Of a DNA stretch of 35,047 nucleotides, positions 24,712-33,112 are shown one piece after another. Made by a program: the position numbers and the translations under genes. The stretch is from Oceanobacillus indicireducens (GTDB taxonomy: Bacteria > Bacillota > Bacilli > Bacillales > Amphibacillaceae), in the NCBI RefSeq assembly GCF_014647195.1, contig NZ_BMOS01000029.1, positions 7,201 through 42,247 of the forward strand, written 5' to 3'. The notes below the pieces were generated by a model. That model did not search any database, had not been told where the DNA came from, and saw nothing but the letters and a program-made list of their open reading frames with translations. Position 1 is the stretch's first letter. Each line of letters starts with the position of its first letter.

Positions 24712-24882
24712 TTGTTAGGATATAATCCTCAATCAACGCTTTCTGTAAGCGAAAATATAGCTTTGGAAAATAAATTGGAGGCTTATATAGAAGAACATGA
24801 GGAGCAGGCAAAACTTTTCCAGGCGATTATCGATAATTCGCATGTAACAGGAATCTTGTTGACTTATCTTTATTCTTTTTAG
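24712..24882 (+). pseudogene. Decayed small reading frame, unknown
   Basis: From 24712 a frame of 56 codons reads as ordinary protein, with helix-like ALENKLEAYIEEHEEQAKLF then QAIIDNSHVTGILLTYLYSF and a stop. There is no start codon with a ribosome site. Just upstream, a hydrophobic stretch (TFICFLLFWILFDC) lies in another frame and could be the lost N-terminal signal or membrane part. It looks like a small secreted or membrane gene with a frameshift. I do not recognise the family. Otherwise 24570-24983 holds only AT-rich sequence and the mntR ribosome site. Confidence 0.3.
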
Positions 24883-24983
24883 TATAATTACTTGTCTCCT
24901 TCGTGTTTTTAAGGTATTCTAAAAGTGAAAGAAAAAATTTTGCGTTGGATAAACTTTGATGCACGATGAAATGAGGTGAAGAT

Positions 24984-25406
24984 ATGCCAACACCGAGTAT
25001 GGAAGATTATATTGAGCAAATATATATTCTCATCGAAACCAAAGGATATGCCCGTGTATCGGACATCGCTGAAGAGCTAGATGTTCATCCGTCATCCGTA
25101 ACGAAAATGATCCAAAAGCTTGATAAAAGTGAATTCGTTAATTATGAGAGATACCGTGGTTTTATGCTGACAGACAAGGGAAAAAAAGTTGGCGAGAGGC
25201 TACTATATCGCCATGATCTTCTTGAAGATTTCCTTGAGATAATTGGGGTAAAAGAGGAAAATATTTACGATGATGTCGAAGGTATTGAACATCATTTAAG
25301 TTGGAATTCCATCGATCGAATTGATGATTTAGTGAGATATTTTAAAGAAGATGAACAGCGAGTCAAGGATTTAAAAGCACTACAGCAATCGAAGCTAAGT
25401 AACTAA
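24984..25406 (+). CDS. mntR: Manganese-responsive transcriptional regulator MntR
   Basis: A DtxR-family repressor that binds DNA when loaded with Mn(II) and shuts off manganese uptake genes; in B. subtilis it also activates efflux. The 140 residues lack the SH3 domain, as in MntR. The winged helix is [20 protein letters not shown]. All six metal ligands of B. subtilis MntR are present at the same positions: Asp8, Glu11, His77, Glu99, Glu102 and His103. ATG follows GAGGTGAAGAT. Its neighbours (yqhO downstream, yqhL further upstream) match B. subtilis, except that lipM is missing and nrdJ and the MFS remnant are inserted. Confidence 0.95.
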   Translation: MPTPSMEDYIEQIYILIETKGYARVSDIAEELDVHPSSVTKMIQKLDKSEFVNYERYRGFMLTDKGKKVGERLLYRHDLLEDFLEIIGVKEENIYDDVEGIEHHLSWNSIDRIDDLVRYFKEDEQRVKDLKALQQSKLSN

Positions 25407-25442
25407 CACGCGAGCATGCCAACCAATGCCGCGTGTTTTTTT
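25406..25442 (+). terminator. Terminator of mntR
   Basis: ACACGCG (25406-25412) and CGCGTGT (25430-25436) flank a 17-base loop, followed by TTTTTT. It starts at the mntR stop codon. Confidence 0.85.
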
Positions 25443-25568
25443 GCATAAACCGGCATGTAGATTGTGTTCAGCCCCTACTGTATTTTGATAACAAAATTCA
25501 AAATAAGTTCTAAATACATCCCCATCTTTCGTAAGTATTAATACTACGCAAAAATCAGGGGGAGGATT

Positions 25569-26456
25569 ATGCGAATAGATGCGGTGTTTTCGGGTGGTGG
25601 GGTAAAAGCATATGCTTATATAGGTGTACTGGAAAGTATTGAGAAACACCAATTAGAGCTTGAACGTGTCGCCGGGACATCGGCAGGTGCAATCATTTCA
25701 GCATTAATAGCAGCTCGCTATACGTATACAGAAATTGAACAAATTATTCGCGAACTCAATGTGAAATTATTTATGGACCCACCGATACTAACGAAATACT
25801 TTCCTTTTATGAAATGGGGGTTTCTCTATTTTCAAATGGGAATAAACAAAGGGGACAAATTGGAAGAATGGCTGACCGAAATATTAGCAGCGAAAAATAT
25901 TCGGACGTTTAAAGATTTGAATGAGGGTTATTTGAAGATCGTTGCAAGCGACTTATCGCTTGGGAGGCTCGTTGTTTTTCCTGACGATCTTATGCCGCAC
26001 TATGGTCTTGATCCGAACCTTTTCCCAGTAGCAAAAGCGGTACGGATGAGTGCAGGCTTTCCGTATTTCTTCATGCCGAAGAAACTTCCAGGTAAAACAA
26101 ATAATAAAAGCATTATTGTGGATGGAGGATTGTTAAGTAATTTTCCACTTTGGATTTTTGGACGCAAAAAGCAATTACGGCCCGTTCTTGGTGTGAAATT
26201 GACAGAGAAAGATGAAATGTTGAACGAGCCACAAATTATTACAAATGCGCTTAATATGTTTCACGCTCTATTTCTTACGATGAAGAAGGCGCATGATATG
26301 CGGTATATTTCGAAAGCAGAGGAAGATAAAATATTATTTATACCTGTACATGATCTTGCGGCAACAGATTTTAACCTGTCAGAAGAGAAAAAAATGGAAC
26401 TTGCTGCTATAGGGAAAGAGGCAGCAGATCAGTTTCTTAGGGGCTGGTCAGGCTAG
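25569..26456 (+). CDS. yqhO: Patatin-like phospholipase family protein YqhO
   Basis: A 295-residue patatin-fold acyl hydrolase. The oxyanion loop is SGGGVKAYAYIG near residue 8, the nucleophile Ser38 sits in GTSAG, and the second catalytic residue Asp185 is in VDGGLLSNFP, so the Ser-Asp dyad is intact. Lipid substrate and role are unknown. The ATG follows AGGGGGAGGATT. It lies alone between mntR and the convergent yqhP, as in B. subtilis. Confidence 0.92.
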   Translation: MRIDAVFSGGGVKAYAYIGVLESIEKHQLELERVAGTSAGAIISALIAARYTYTEIEQIIRELNVKLFMDPPILTKYFPFMKWGFLYFQMGINKGDKLEEWLTEILAAKNIRTFKDLNEGYLKIVASDLSLGRLVVFPDDLMPHYGLDPNLFPVAKAVRMSAGFPYFFMPKKLPGKTNNKSIIVDGGLLSNFPLWIFGRKKQLRPVLGVKLTEKDEMLNEPQIITNALNMFHALFLTMKKAHDMRYISKAEEDKILFIPVHDLAATDFNLSEEKKMELAAIGKEAADQFLRGWSG

Positions 26457-26481
26457 AAGCGGATTTAAAAATAAAAGAAGC

Positions 26482-26518
26482 CGGACCGAGTTACTTAGAA
26501 AGTGGCTCGGTCTTTTCC
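26482..26518 (+). terminator. Terminator of yqhO
   Basis: GACCGAG (26484-26490) and CTCGGTC (26506-26512) pair, followed by TTTTCCTTTTG. The hairpin overlaps the 3' end of the convergent yqhP. Confidence 0.7.
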
Positions 26519-26878
26519 TTTTGTTTTCGATTTATTTCCTTCAATTACCCGTAAATGGGTAGGACGCCTTTTACCTTTCCGTGATCGGTTAGTTTTTCGA
26601 TTAGCTAAAGGGGTCGGAGTTGGTTTCTTAGGTGCAGCTTGTTGGTATTTTGATTGGGATTGTTTCACTGCTTGTTTATATTTCTTCATTTCATCGGACG
26701 AACCTCTTGAACGGTTAACAATAAAATAGAGCAACGCAAAAATAGCGACGGCAAAACCGAGCATCATAGCCATTCCCATTAGAAAATTACGAGTATTTCC
26801 GAACAGCTGTGTAATCAATCCGAATACAGCAAGGGCGATAATGATGTAAAAAAGATAAGCTATTTTATTACGCTTCAT
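26495..26878 (-). CDS. yqhP: YqhP / SA1362 family membrane protein
   Basis: A 127-residue protein with two N-terminal membrane helices (about residues 6-25 and 31-54: IAYLFYIIIALAVFGLITQL and LMGMAMMLGFAVAIFALLYF). A very basic cytoplasmic tail follows (NRKTNRSRKGKRRPTHLRV). Topology and place fit the YqhP/SA1362 family of unknown function. ATG 26878 is chosen because AAGGAGGA lies eight bases upstream; 18 extra upstream codons have no ribosome site. It is convergent with yqhO. Confidence 0.85.
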   Translation of the reverse strand: MKRNKIAYLFYIIIALAVFGLITQLFGNTRNFLMGMAMMLGFAVAIFALLYFIVNRSRGSSDEMKKYKQAVKQSQSKYQQAAPKKPTPTPLANRKTNRSRKGKRRPTHLRVIEGNKSKTKGKDRATF

Positions 26879-26976
26879 GAAGAAGTCCTCCTTTCCTTCA
26901 TAAAAATACACTCTACTAGCTATATACCACAATTAAGCATCGGGAAACTTAGAAGTTACGGAAAGAACTGCACCTG

Positions 26977-27083
26977 ATAAAGTGAAACTTCATTCAGTGG
27001 GTTTCCTTACTGTATACCCCCCACTTTCACATGTTGGGCTTCCCTCATGTATAGAAGTGGGGGTTACAGACCGTTAATGCGTG
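26977..27083 (-). mobile_element. IS200/IS605-like mini-element (PATE), short copy on the minus strand
   Basis: Read on the minus strand, it begins CACGCATTAACGGTCTGTAA after a TTTAT flank and ends CACTGAATGAAGTTTCACTT then TAT. Compared with the 156-162-bp copies it lacks about 50 bp, including the CCGTAAATACCTGATTCTG block, so the two hairpins are brought together. The rest of 26879-27296 is AT-rich, with no other feature I can support. Confidence 0.6.
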
Positions 27084-27296
27084 ATAAACTATTAACAGTT
27101 TTGACCAGTAACATAAAACTATACGTGATAATTCATGTTTCTTATTTGTCTGATATCACTAATGTTTCCCTGCTTTAATTGTACTAAAAATAATAACATA
27201 AGACTATTGGTTAAGCTTATTATTATAATGAAATATTGTTTTCCGAGTGAAAGAAAACTTTAGGATTGGTCATACTACTGGTTGAGGTGATCAACT

Positions 27297-27803
27297 ATGG
27301 CGGAAAATAAAGATAAGAAGCAAGATACAGCTTCTAACTACTCACTTGGTCGAGCACTTATAATTGGAGCGGTTGGCGGATTTCTATGGAGCTTGTTTCT
27401 CGCAGTTTCTTATTTTTTTAACTTGACAGAAGTTGCCCCAAAAACATTTTTATTGAAACCGTGGATACAAGCAGGGTGGTCTGATCGTTTAGTTGGTCAT
27501 ATTGTTGCTATTATTATAGCGAGCATCTTATCTCTTTTCCCGGCGGTTATTTATTTTGGCTTATTCCGGAAAGTAAATTCAATCTGGATGGGGGTTGGGT
27601 ATGGTATTTTACTTTGGGGGATTACCTTTTTCCTCATGCAACCGCTCCTTCCCTATACAAGACCAATGACGGATCTCAACTTGGAAACATGGGTTACGAC
27701 TGTGTGTATATTTATATTATATGGTCTCTTCACCGGTTATTCCATTTCCTATGATTATCATGAAACAAAGATACGCAAAATCAGACAAGAGCCGGAAAGT
27801 TAG
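27297..27803 (+). CDS. yqhR: Membrane protein YqhR
   Basis: A 168-residue integral membrane protein with about four helices: LIIGAVGGFLWSLFLAVSYF, LVGHIVAIIIASILSLFPAV, WMGVGYGILLWGITFFLMQP and WVTTVCIFILYGLFTGYSIS. Length, topology and place before yqhT fit the conserved YqhR family, function unknown. ATG 27297 follows GAGGTGATCA. In B. subtilis yqhQ precedes it and aroQ (yqhS) follows; neither is present here. Confidence 0.88.
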   Translation: MAENKDKKQDTASNYSLGRALIIGAVGGFLWSLFLAVSYFFNLTEVAPKTFLLKPWIQAGWSDRLVGHIVAIIIASILSLFPAVIYFGLFRKVNSIWMGVGYGILLWGITFFLMQPLLPYTRPMTDLNLETWVTTVCIFILYGLFTGYSISYDYHETKIRKIRQEPES

Positions 27804-27893
27804 TCTTTAAAAATTACCATTCAAGGTAACATTATGATACACTAAAAAAACGATGAACTATATTGAAAAATTTGATGGGGGAAGAGATGAACG

Positions 27894-28958
27894 ATGGTTA
27901 AATTACAGAAACTGCGGGAAAAATTACAAGAAAACAAATTAGACGCTATTATTATTGCTAGCCAAATCAACAGAAGATATATTAGCGGTTTTACCGGTAC
28001 GGCAGGCGTTGCAATTATATCGGATAAGGACGCTCGGTTTATCACAGACTTCCGTTATACTGAACAAGCAAGTGCACAAGCTGAAGGCTTTCAAGTGATT
28101 GAACATAAACAGGGTCTGGATGCCGAAGTGAAAAAGCAATTAAACGATATGAATGTAAACCGGGTAGGCTTTGAAAAAGATTATACTACATATGGGCAAT
28201 TTGAAACGTATAAAAAAATGTTGGATGTGGAACTAGTTCCAGTCAGCGGTCTTGTGGAAGCTTTACGGATGATTAAGACACCGGAAGAGCTTGCGATTAT
28301 GAAGCAAGCAGCCGAGATTGCGGATGATGCGTTTGTGCATATCCAATCTTATATCAAACCGGGAGTAAAAGAAATTGAGGTCGCTAATGAGCTGGAATTT
28401 TTCATGCGCGGTAAAGGGGCCACATCCTCAAGCTTCGATACGATTGTTGCTTCTGGACACCGTTCTGCCATGCCGCATGGGGTAGCTTCTGAAAAAGTAA
28501 TCCAAGCAGGGGAACTTGTTACATTAGATTACGGCGCCTTGTACAAAGGATACTGCTCGGATATTACGCGAACAGTAGCAGTTGGTGAAGTTAGTGATGA
28601 ACTTCGGAAAATTTATGATATCGTGTTAGAAGCGAATATGCGTGGGGTAAGAGAGATTAAACCGGGTATGACCGGAGTTGAAGCGGATGCCATCACAAGA
28701 GATTATATTACCGAAATGGGTTATGGGGAGAACTTTGGACACTCGACAGGGCACGGTCTCGGTATGGAGGTTCATGAAGCGCCAGGACTCTCCACACGTT
28801 CTAAACAAAAATTAGAACCGGGTATGGTCGTAACAGTAGAGCCAGGAATCTATGTAGCTGGGGTTGGCGGCTGCCGAATTGAAGATGATATTGTCATTAC
28901 AGAAGAAGGAAATAAACGGTTAACCACCTCATCAAAAGAATTCATTCAATTAGGATGA
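27894..28958 (+). CDS. yqhT: M24 family Xaa-Pro peptidase YqhT
   Basis: A 354-residue metallo-aminopeptidase that removes N-terminal residues before proline. An N-terminal creatinase-like domain (residues 1-125) precedes the pita-bread catalytic domain. Metal ligands are in LDYGALYKGYCSDITRT (two Asp), GHSTGHGLGMEVHE (His), TVEPGIYV (Glu) and CRIEDDIVI (Glu), so the site is complete. The ATG follows a GGGGGAAGAG site. It lies 19 bases before efp; this peptidase-efp pair is widespread in Firmicutes and probably one operon. Confidence 0.93.
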   Translation: MVKLQKLREKLQENKLDAIIIASQINRRYISGFTGTAGVAIISDKDARFITDFRYTEQASAQAEGFQVIEHKQGLDAEVKKQLNDMNVNRVGFEKDYTTYGQFETYKKMLDVELVPVSGLVEALRMIKTPEELAIMKQAAEIADDAFVHIQSYIKPGVKEIEVANELEFFMRGKGATSSSFDTIVASGHRSAMPHGVASEKVIQAGELVTLDYGALYKGYCSDITRTVAVGEVSDELRKIYDIVLEANMRGVREIKPGMTGVEADAITRDYITEMGYGENFGHSTGHGLGMEVHEAPGLSTRSKQKLEPGMVVTVEPGIYVAGVGGCRIEDDIVITEEGNKRLTTSSKEFIQLG

Positions 28959-28977
28959 CACATAAGGAGGAAAATTA

Positions 28978-29538
28978 ATGATTTCAGTAAACGATTTTAA
29001 AACAGGTCTTACGATTAAAGTAGATGGAGATATTTTGCAAGTAATTGAGTTCCAGCATGTTAAGCCAGGAAAAGGAGCTGCATTTGTCCGTTCGAAATTA
29101 CGTAACTTGAGGAATGGTAATATCCAAGAAAAAACATTCCGCGGCGGTGAAAAGGTAGAACGTGCTCATATTGAAACGAATAAAATGCAATACTTGTATG
29201 CTTCAGGTGATTCCCATGCATTCATGGATACAAATACGTATGAACAAATTGAAATTCCAGGAAGCCGTCTCGAGCATGAATTAAAATTCATCGTGGAAAA
29301 TATGGAAGTTACAGTTATTTCGTATGAGGGCGAAATTCTCGGAATCGACCTTCCTAAAAACGTGGAGCTTGAAGTTACGGAAACCGAGCCAGGAATTAAA
29401 GGCGATACCCAAAGCGGCGGTTCCAAATCAGCTACATTAGAAACAGGTATAACCGTACAAGTTCCATTATTTGTGAATCAAGGGGATAAACTAGTCATTA
29501 GTACCGACGAAGGTAAATACGTTTCCCGTGCAAACTAA
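28978..29538 (+). CDS. efp: Elongation factor P
   Basis: A 186-residue translation factor that binds between the P and E sites of the ribosome and relieves stalling at consecutive prolines. It has the N-terminal KOW-like domain and two OB domains. The modification-site lysine Lys32 in [12 protein letters not shown] is at the position where B. subtilis EF-P carries 5-aminopentanol. The ATG follows AAGGAGG. A mini-element separates the stop codon from the terminator. Confidence 0.97.
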   Translation: MISVNDFKTGLTIKVDGDILQVIEFQHVKPGKGAAFVRSKLRNLRNGNIQEKTFRGGEKVERAHIETNKMQYLYASGDSHAFMDTNTYEQIEIPGSRLEHELKFIVENMEVTVISYEGEILGIDLPKNVELEVTETEPGIKGDTQSGGSKSATLETGITVQVPLFVNQGDKLVISTDEGKYVSRAN

Positions 29539-29545
29539 AATTTAT

Positions 29546-29707
29546 CACGTATTAACGGTCTGTAATACCCCCATCCCCCCATCTTTAAACATGAGGGAAG
29601 CCCGAGATGGGAAGGTGGGGGATATACAGTCCGTAAATACCTGATTCTGTTTAACTAACATTAAGTGGGGGGGAGGGAATTCCCCACTGAATGAAGTTTC
29701 ACTTTAT
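29546..29707 (+). mobile_element. IS200/IS605-like mini-element (PATE), copy 2
   Basis: The best-preserved copy, 162 bp, directly after a TTTAT (29541-29545). It starts CACGTATTAACGGTCTGTAA and ends AATGAAGTTTCACTTTAT. The left part folds into a long hairpin: ACGGTCTGTA (29555-29564) against TACAGTCCGT (29625-29634), and CCCCCA (29568-29573) against TGGGGG (29616-29621). The right part folds AGTGGGG (29664-29670) against CCCCACT (29682-29688). No gene fits inside. Confidence 0.68.
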
Positions 29708-29708
29708 A

Positions 29709-29752
29709 AAAAAAACAGGGTAGCATTCCACAGGATGCAGCCCTGTTTTTTT
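29709..29752 (+). terminator. Terminator downstream of efp
   Basis: AAAACAGGGTAGCATTCC and GGATGCAGCCCTGTTTTTTT form a long, slightly bulged stem with a T-run. It starts right after the mini-element, 170 bases from the efp stop, so the element probably inserted between the gene and its terminator. Confidence 0.85.
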
Positions 29753-29760
29753 GTATGTAA

Positions 29761-29788
29761 TCATATTTTGTTTTATGATTCATACATT
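29761..29788 (+). promoter_or_regulatory. Sigma-E promoter of the spoIIIA operon
   Basis: TCATATT (29761-29767), 13 bases, then CATACATT (29781-29788). Both boxes fit the mother-cell sigma-E consensus (kmATATT and CATACAmT). It is 43 bases before spoIIIAA, which is a sigma-E gene in B. subtilis. Confidence 0.85.
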
Positions 29789-29830
29789 TTCTATATAGCC
29801 TCGAATGCAATAGAAGAGGAGTAGGAGATT

Positions 29831-30754
29831 ATGATGGAAGAGATTTTACGGATTTTCCCACCAGAAATGAAGAGTCATATTGCTTTAAAAGTTGGCAAGC
29901 GCTGGGACAGGCTGGAAGAAATACGCTGCCGTCTTTATCAACCAGTAGAACTGATTTTTGAAGATCAAGTGGAATGGATAACAACAATTGTCCCTGACAA
30001 GAGGACGGGTGTTTTTTTGCTAAATCAATTAAGTGAATTTTCCTTGTATCGTATGGAAAATGAATTGCGCGAGGGCTTTATTACGATAGAAGGCGGTCAT
30101 CGAGTTGGTATCGCGGGAAAGGTGAATACACGGGAAGGATCAGTAAAAGCAATACAACATATTTCTTTCTTCAATATCCGTATTGCACGACAGAAATTAG
30201 GGGTGGCCGAATCACTTATGCCTGTACTCTACACCAAAGCGTACGAAAACACATTAATAATTGGCCCGCCCCAGTCTGGAAAAACAACCTTAATTCGTGA
30301 TATCACCCGGCTTGCATCTAGCGGATGGAAAGATAAATCAGGCAGAAAAGTTGCCGTGATTGATGAACGCTCTGAAATTGGAGCAGCAATTCAAGGGATT
30401 CCTCAGCATGATTTAGGAAGCAGGACAGATGTAATGGATGGCTGTCCAAAAGCTGAAGGAATGATGATGATGATCCGATCGATGTCTCCAGAAGTGCTAG
30501 TCGTTGATGAGATTGGTGGAAGTAACGACATCAACGCTTTAAACGAAGCGATCCACTCTGGAGTAACTGTTGTTTGCTCGATCCATGGCCAATCGCTGGA
30601 AGATTTAAGGAAACGGCCCCTTGTCCGTGAACTCATCGAGACGCGCACATTTAAGCGGTTTGTCGTTTTAGGGAAGCGCAGATCCGAAAGACAAAAAATT
30701 CGAGTGTTTGACGAAGCAGGCGAGCGTATTCAATCATTTGGAGATGGCTTGTGA
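29831..30754 (+). CDS. spoIIIAA: Stage III sporulation ATPase SpoIIIAA
   Basis: The mother-cell ATPase of the SpoIIIA-SpoIIQ channel that connects the mother cell to the engulfed forespore; related to type II/IV secretion ATPases. It has 307 residues. Walker A is IIGPPQSGKTTLIRDI near residue 142. A conserved EGGHRVGIAGK segment lies before it, and the Walker B region is EVLVVDEIGG. It starts ATGATG behind GAGGAGTAGGAG. It is the first of eight genes, overlapping spoIIIAB by a base. Confidence 0.95.
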   Translation: MMEEILRIFPPEMKSHIALKVGKRWDRLEEIRCRLYQPVELIFEDQVEWITTIVPDKRTGVFLLNQLSEFSLYRMENELREGFITIEGGHRVGIAGKVNTREGSVKAIQHISFFNIRIARQKLGVAESLMPVLYTKAYENTLIIGPPQSGKTTLIRDITRLASSGWKDKSGRKVAVIDERSEIGAAIQGIPQHDLGSRTDVMDGCPKAEGMMMMIRSMSPEVLVVDEIGGSNDINALNEAIHSGVTVVCSIHGQSLEDLRKRPLVRELIETRTFKRFVVLGKRRSERQKIRVFDEAGERIQSFGDGL

Positions 30755-31266
30755 TGAAATGGTTAGGAGCAATCATACTTGTTATTGCGACTACTTGTAT
30801 AGGTTTATACTTCAGCATTCGCTTTGAGAAACGTCCGAAGCATATCAGGCAGTTAGAAAGCGCTCTACAATTGCTCGAAGCAGAAATTACGTACAGTCAA
30901 ACCCCTTTACAACTCGCATTCCAAACGATTTCCCAACAGTTACCATATCCGATCAGTCATTTTTTTCAGTCACTCAGTGAAGCAATGCTTAAGCAGGAAA
31001 TCGACTTCAATGTCATCTGGAATGAAAAAACGGAAGAATTGAGAAAGATGACGAGTTTAAAGAAAAATGAAATTGAAGTTCTGAAACAATTCGGAAATTC
31101 ACTAGGCCAGCACGATTTCATTCAGCAGCAGAAACAAATCCGGCTTGCTTTAACCCATTTGGACCGGGAATTGGAAGAAGCGCGGGATGAATCTTATAAA
31201 TATAGTAACTTAGCGAGAAGCTTAGGCGTCTTAACAGGAATATTTATCGTGTTATTGCTTTTATAG
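30754..31266 (+). CDS. spoIIIAB: Stage III sporulation protein SpoIIIAB
   Basis: A 170-residue mother-cell membrane protein of the feeding-tube complex, related to the platform proteins of type II secretion. It has an N-terminal helix (LGAIILVIATTCIGLYFSIRF), a long helical cytoplasmic part with RPKHIRQLESALQLLEAEI, and a C-terminal helix. ATG 30754 fits the family start (M-L/K-K-LLG) better than the GTG one codon earlier. The start overlaps the spoIIIAA stop as TGATG. Confidence 0.93.
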   Translation: MKWLGAIILVIATTCIGLYFSIRFEKRPKHIRQLESALQLLEAEITYSQTPLQLAFQTISQQLPYPISHFFQSLSEAMLKQEIDFNVIWNEKTEELRKMTSLKKNEIEVLKQFGNSLGQHDFIQQQKQIRLALTHLDRELEEARDESYKYSNLARSLGVLTGIFIVLLLL

Positions 31267-31284
31267 CGAGAAAGGGGTATGACC

Positions 31285-31485
31285 ATGCTCACCGATATAT
31301 CTGTTCTTTTCCAAATCGCAGGCATAGGCATTATTGTAGCGCTTATCCATACGATATTAAAGCAGATGGGAAAGGAAGAAATTGCCCAATTCGCTACTTT
31401 AATCGGATTTATTATCGTTCTTTATATCGTCATTAATGGACTGCGTGATTTATTTAATCAGATTAAATCGGTATTCCTGTTTTAA
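31285..31485 (+). CDS. spoIIIAC: Stage III sporulation protein SpoIIIAC
   Basis: A 66-residue protein with two membrane helices (FQIAGIGIIVALIHTIL and ATLIGFIIVLYIVINGL) of the SpoIIIA channel. ATG 31285 is chosen because AAAGGGG lies eight bases upstream; ATG 31279 is directly on that site. The family signature is DxxxxFQIAGxGIxVAxxHTILxQMGK-like; here FQIAGIGIIVALIHTILKQM is seen. Confidence 0.93.
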   Translation: MLTDISVLFQIAGIGIIVALIHTILKQMGKEEIAQFATLIGFIIVLYIVINGLRDLFNQIKSVFLF

Positions 31486-31519
31486 AAAGGACAAGTAATA
31501 AATCCTTAGGAGATAAAAT

Positions 31520-31912
31520 ATGGATATATTACAAATTGTTATTGTTTCCATTATTGCAAGCATTCTTTTCATCCTATTAAAAGATGTGAATCCGACCTTT
31601 GCCTTTTTCATTGTTATTGTTGTTGGCATCATGATATTCGCAAGTGTCATCGGGCAAATCCGCTTAATATTCCAAGTAATCCAATCGTTGGGAGATCAAG
31701 CAAATGTTCCTGGATTGTATCTTGAAACGATTTTAAAAATAATCGGGATTGCTTATATTGCAGAACTGGGGGCGAGTATGACACAAGATGCCGGTTTACA
31801 GTCGGTTGCAAAAAATATCGAACTCGCCGGAAAAATATTTATTTTACTGCTCGCCATTCCAATTATTACATCCGTTATTGAAGCAATCGTTAGTTTCCTT
31901 CCAACAGTTTAA
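31520..31912 (+). CDS. spoIIIAD: Stage III sporulation protein SpoIIIAD
   Basis: A 130-residue protein with about four membrane helices, part of the SpoIIIA complex and similar in its first half to SpoIIIAC (duplicated fold). Conserved features are ILLKDVNPTFAFFIVIVVG and ELGASMTQDAGLQSVAKNIELAGK. The ATG follows TAGGAGATAAA. It is 34 bases after spoIIIAC and followed closely by spoIIIAE. Confidence 0.93.
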   Translation: MDILQIVIVSIIASILFILLKDVNPTFAFFIVIVVGIMIFASVIGQIRLIFQVIQSLGDQANVPGLYLETILKIIGIAYIAELGASMTQDAGLQSVAKNIELAGKIFILLLAIPIITSVIEAIVSFLPTV

Positions 31913-31923
31913 GGAGCAATCAT

Positions 31924-33102
31924 ATGAGTAGAAAAACGGGTTTCATCTTATTTGTATTCTTATGCAGCTTCTGGATCGGAATCCCGGTACAAGCAGAAGA
32001 AGATAGGCAAGAAAATTTTGAGCTGAATGAACAATTACTTGAAGAAATATCCTTGGATGCAGTTGAGGATTATTGGGAAACGCTTGCCAGTGAATATGGC
32101 GGTTATATTCCTAATGCAGAGCGGACATCTTTCATCGATATTGTGAAAAATTTGGACAGTCTTTCATTTAAAGAAATCGCACTCGGACTTCTTGATTTTT
32201 TGTTCCATGAATTGATTTATAACGGAAAATTATTAGGTAGTCTGTTGCTGCTTACCATTTTTTCTATCATTCTGCAGACGATGCATGCTGCATTTGAAAA
32301 AAGCACTGTTAGTAAAATTGCTTATTTCATTGTCTTTCTCGTCCTGATTTTCATTGCCTTATCTAGTTTCTATACGGTAATCACTTACGCAAAACAAACA
32401 ATTGATACGATGAGCAGTTTTATGATCGGCTTGCTACCGCTCATTCTGGGATTAATGGCGACATTTGGAAATGTATTTGCTGTATCTTTCTTTCATCCGA
32501 TAATTATATTTCTCATTCATTTCACGGGTGTATTTATTTCATTTTTCGCTTTACCATTATTATCCTTCGCAGCATTGCTTGTCATTATTAGCAGCATTTC
32601 AGAAAACTATAAAGTTACAAATCTGGCGAATTTACTTCGGTCTATCACAGTAAGCAGTCTCGGGGTCTTGCTGACCGTCTTCCTTGGAGTTATGTCTGTG
32701 CAAGGGGCAGCGAGTGCTGTTCAAGACGGTGTCGCCATGCGGACAGCTAAATTCATTACAGGGAACTTCATTCCGGTAATTGGAAGAACGTTCACAGATG
32801 CAGCAGACACGATATTAACCGCTACATTATTACTTAAAAATTCCTTGGGAATTGTTGGGTTGCTAATTATTTTATTAATTTGTCTGTTTCCTGCTATAAA
32901 AATCTTAGTTATCGCATTTATTTACAGAGTGGCCGCTGCTGTTCTAGAACCGCTTGGGAAAGGACCGATCATTACGACATTACAGGCGTTAAGCACTTAT
33001 ATACTCTATGTTTTAGCTTGTTTGTTAGCAGTTTCGTTTATGTTTCTGCTTGCGATCGTTTTGATTGTTGCGGCAAGTAATCTAACCCTTCTCTTAAGGT
33101 AG
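31924..33102 (+). CDS. spoIIIAE: Stage III sporulation protein SpoIIIAE
   Basis: A 392-residue polytopic membrane protein of the SpoIIIA channel, the largest of the operon. An N-terminal signal sequence (GFILFVFLCSFWIGIPVQAE, cleavage likely after VQA) leads to an extracellular segment with ENFELNEQLLEEI. About seven helices follow from residue 95 on. Conserved sequence includes AVQDGVAMRTAKFITGNFIP. ATG follows AAGGAGC. Confidence 0.94.
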   Translation: MSRKTGFILFVFLCSFWIGIPVQAEEDRQENFELNEQLLEEISLDAVEDYWETLASEYGGYIPNAERTSFIDIVKNLDSLSFKEIALGLLDFLFHELIYNGKLLGSLLLLTIFSIILQTMHAAFEKSTVSKIAYFIVFLVLIFIALSSFYTVITYAKQTIDTMSSFMIGLLPLILGLMATFGNVFAVSFFHPIIIFLIHFTGVFISFFALPLLSFAALLVIISSISENYKVTNLANLLRSITVSSLGVLLTVFLGVMSVQGAASAVQDGVAMRTAKFITGNFIPVIGRTFTDAADTILTATLLLKNSLGIVGLLIILLICLFPAIKILVIAFIYRVAAAVLEPLGKGPIITTLQALSTYILYVLACLLAVSFMFLLAIVLIVAASNLTLLLR

Positions 33103-33112
33103 TGTGATTGGA

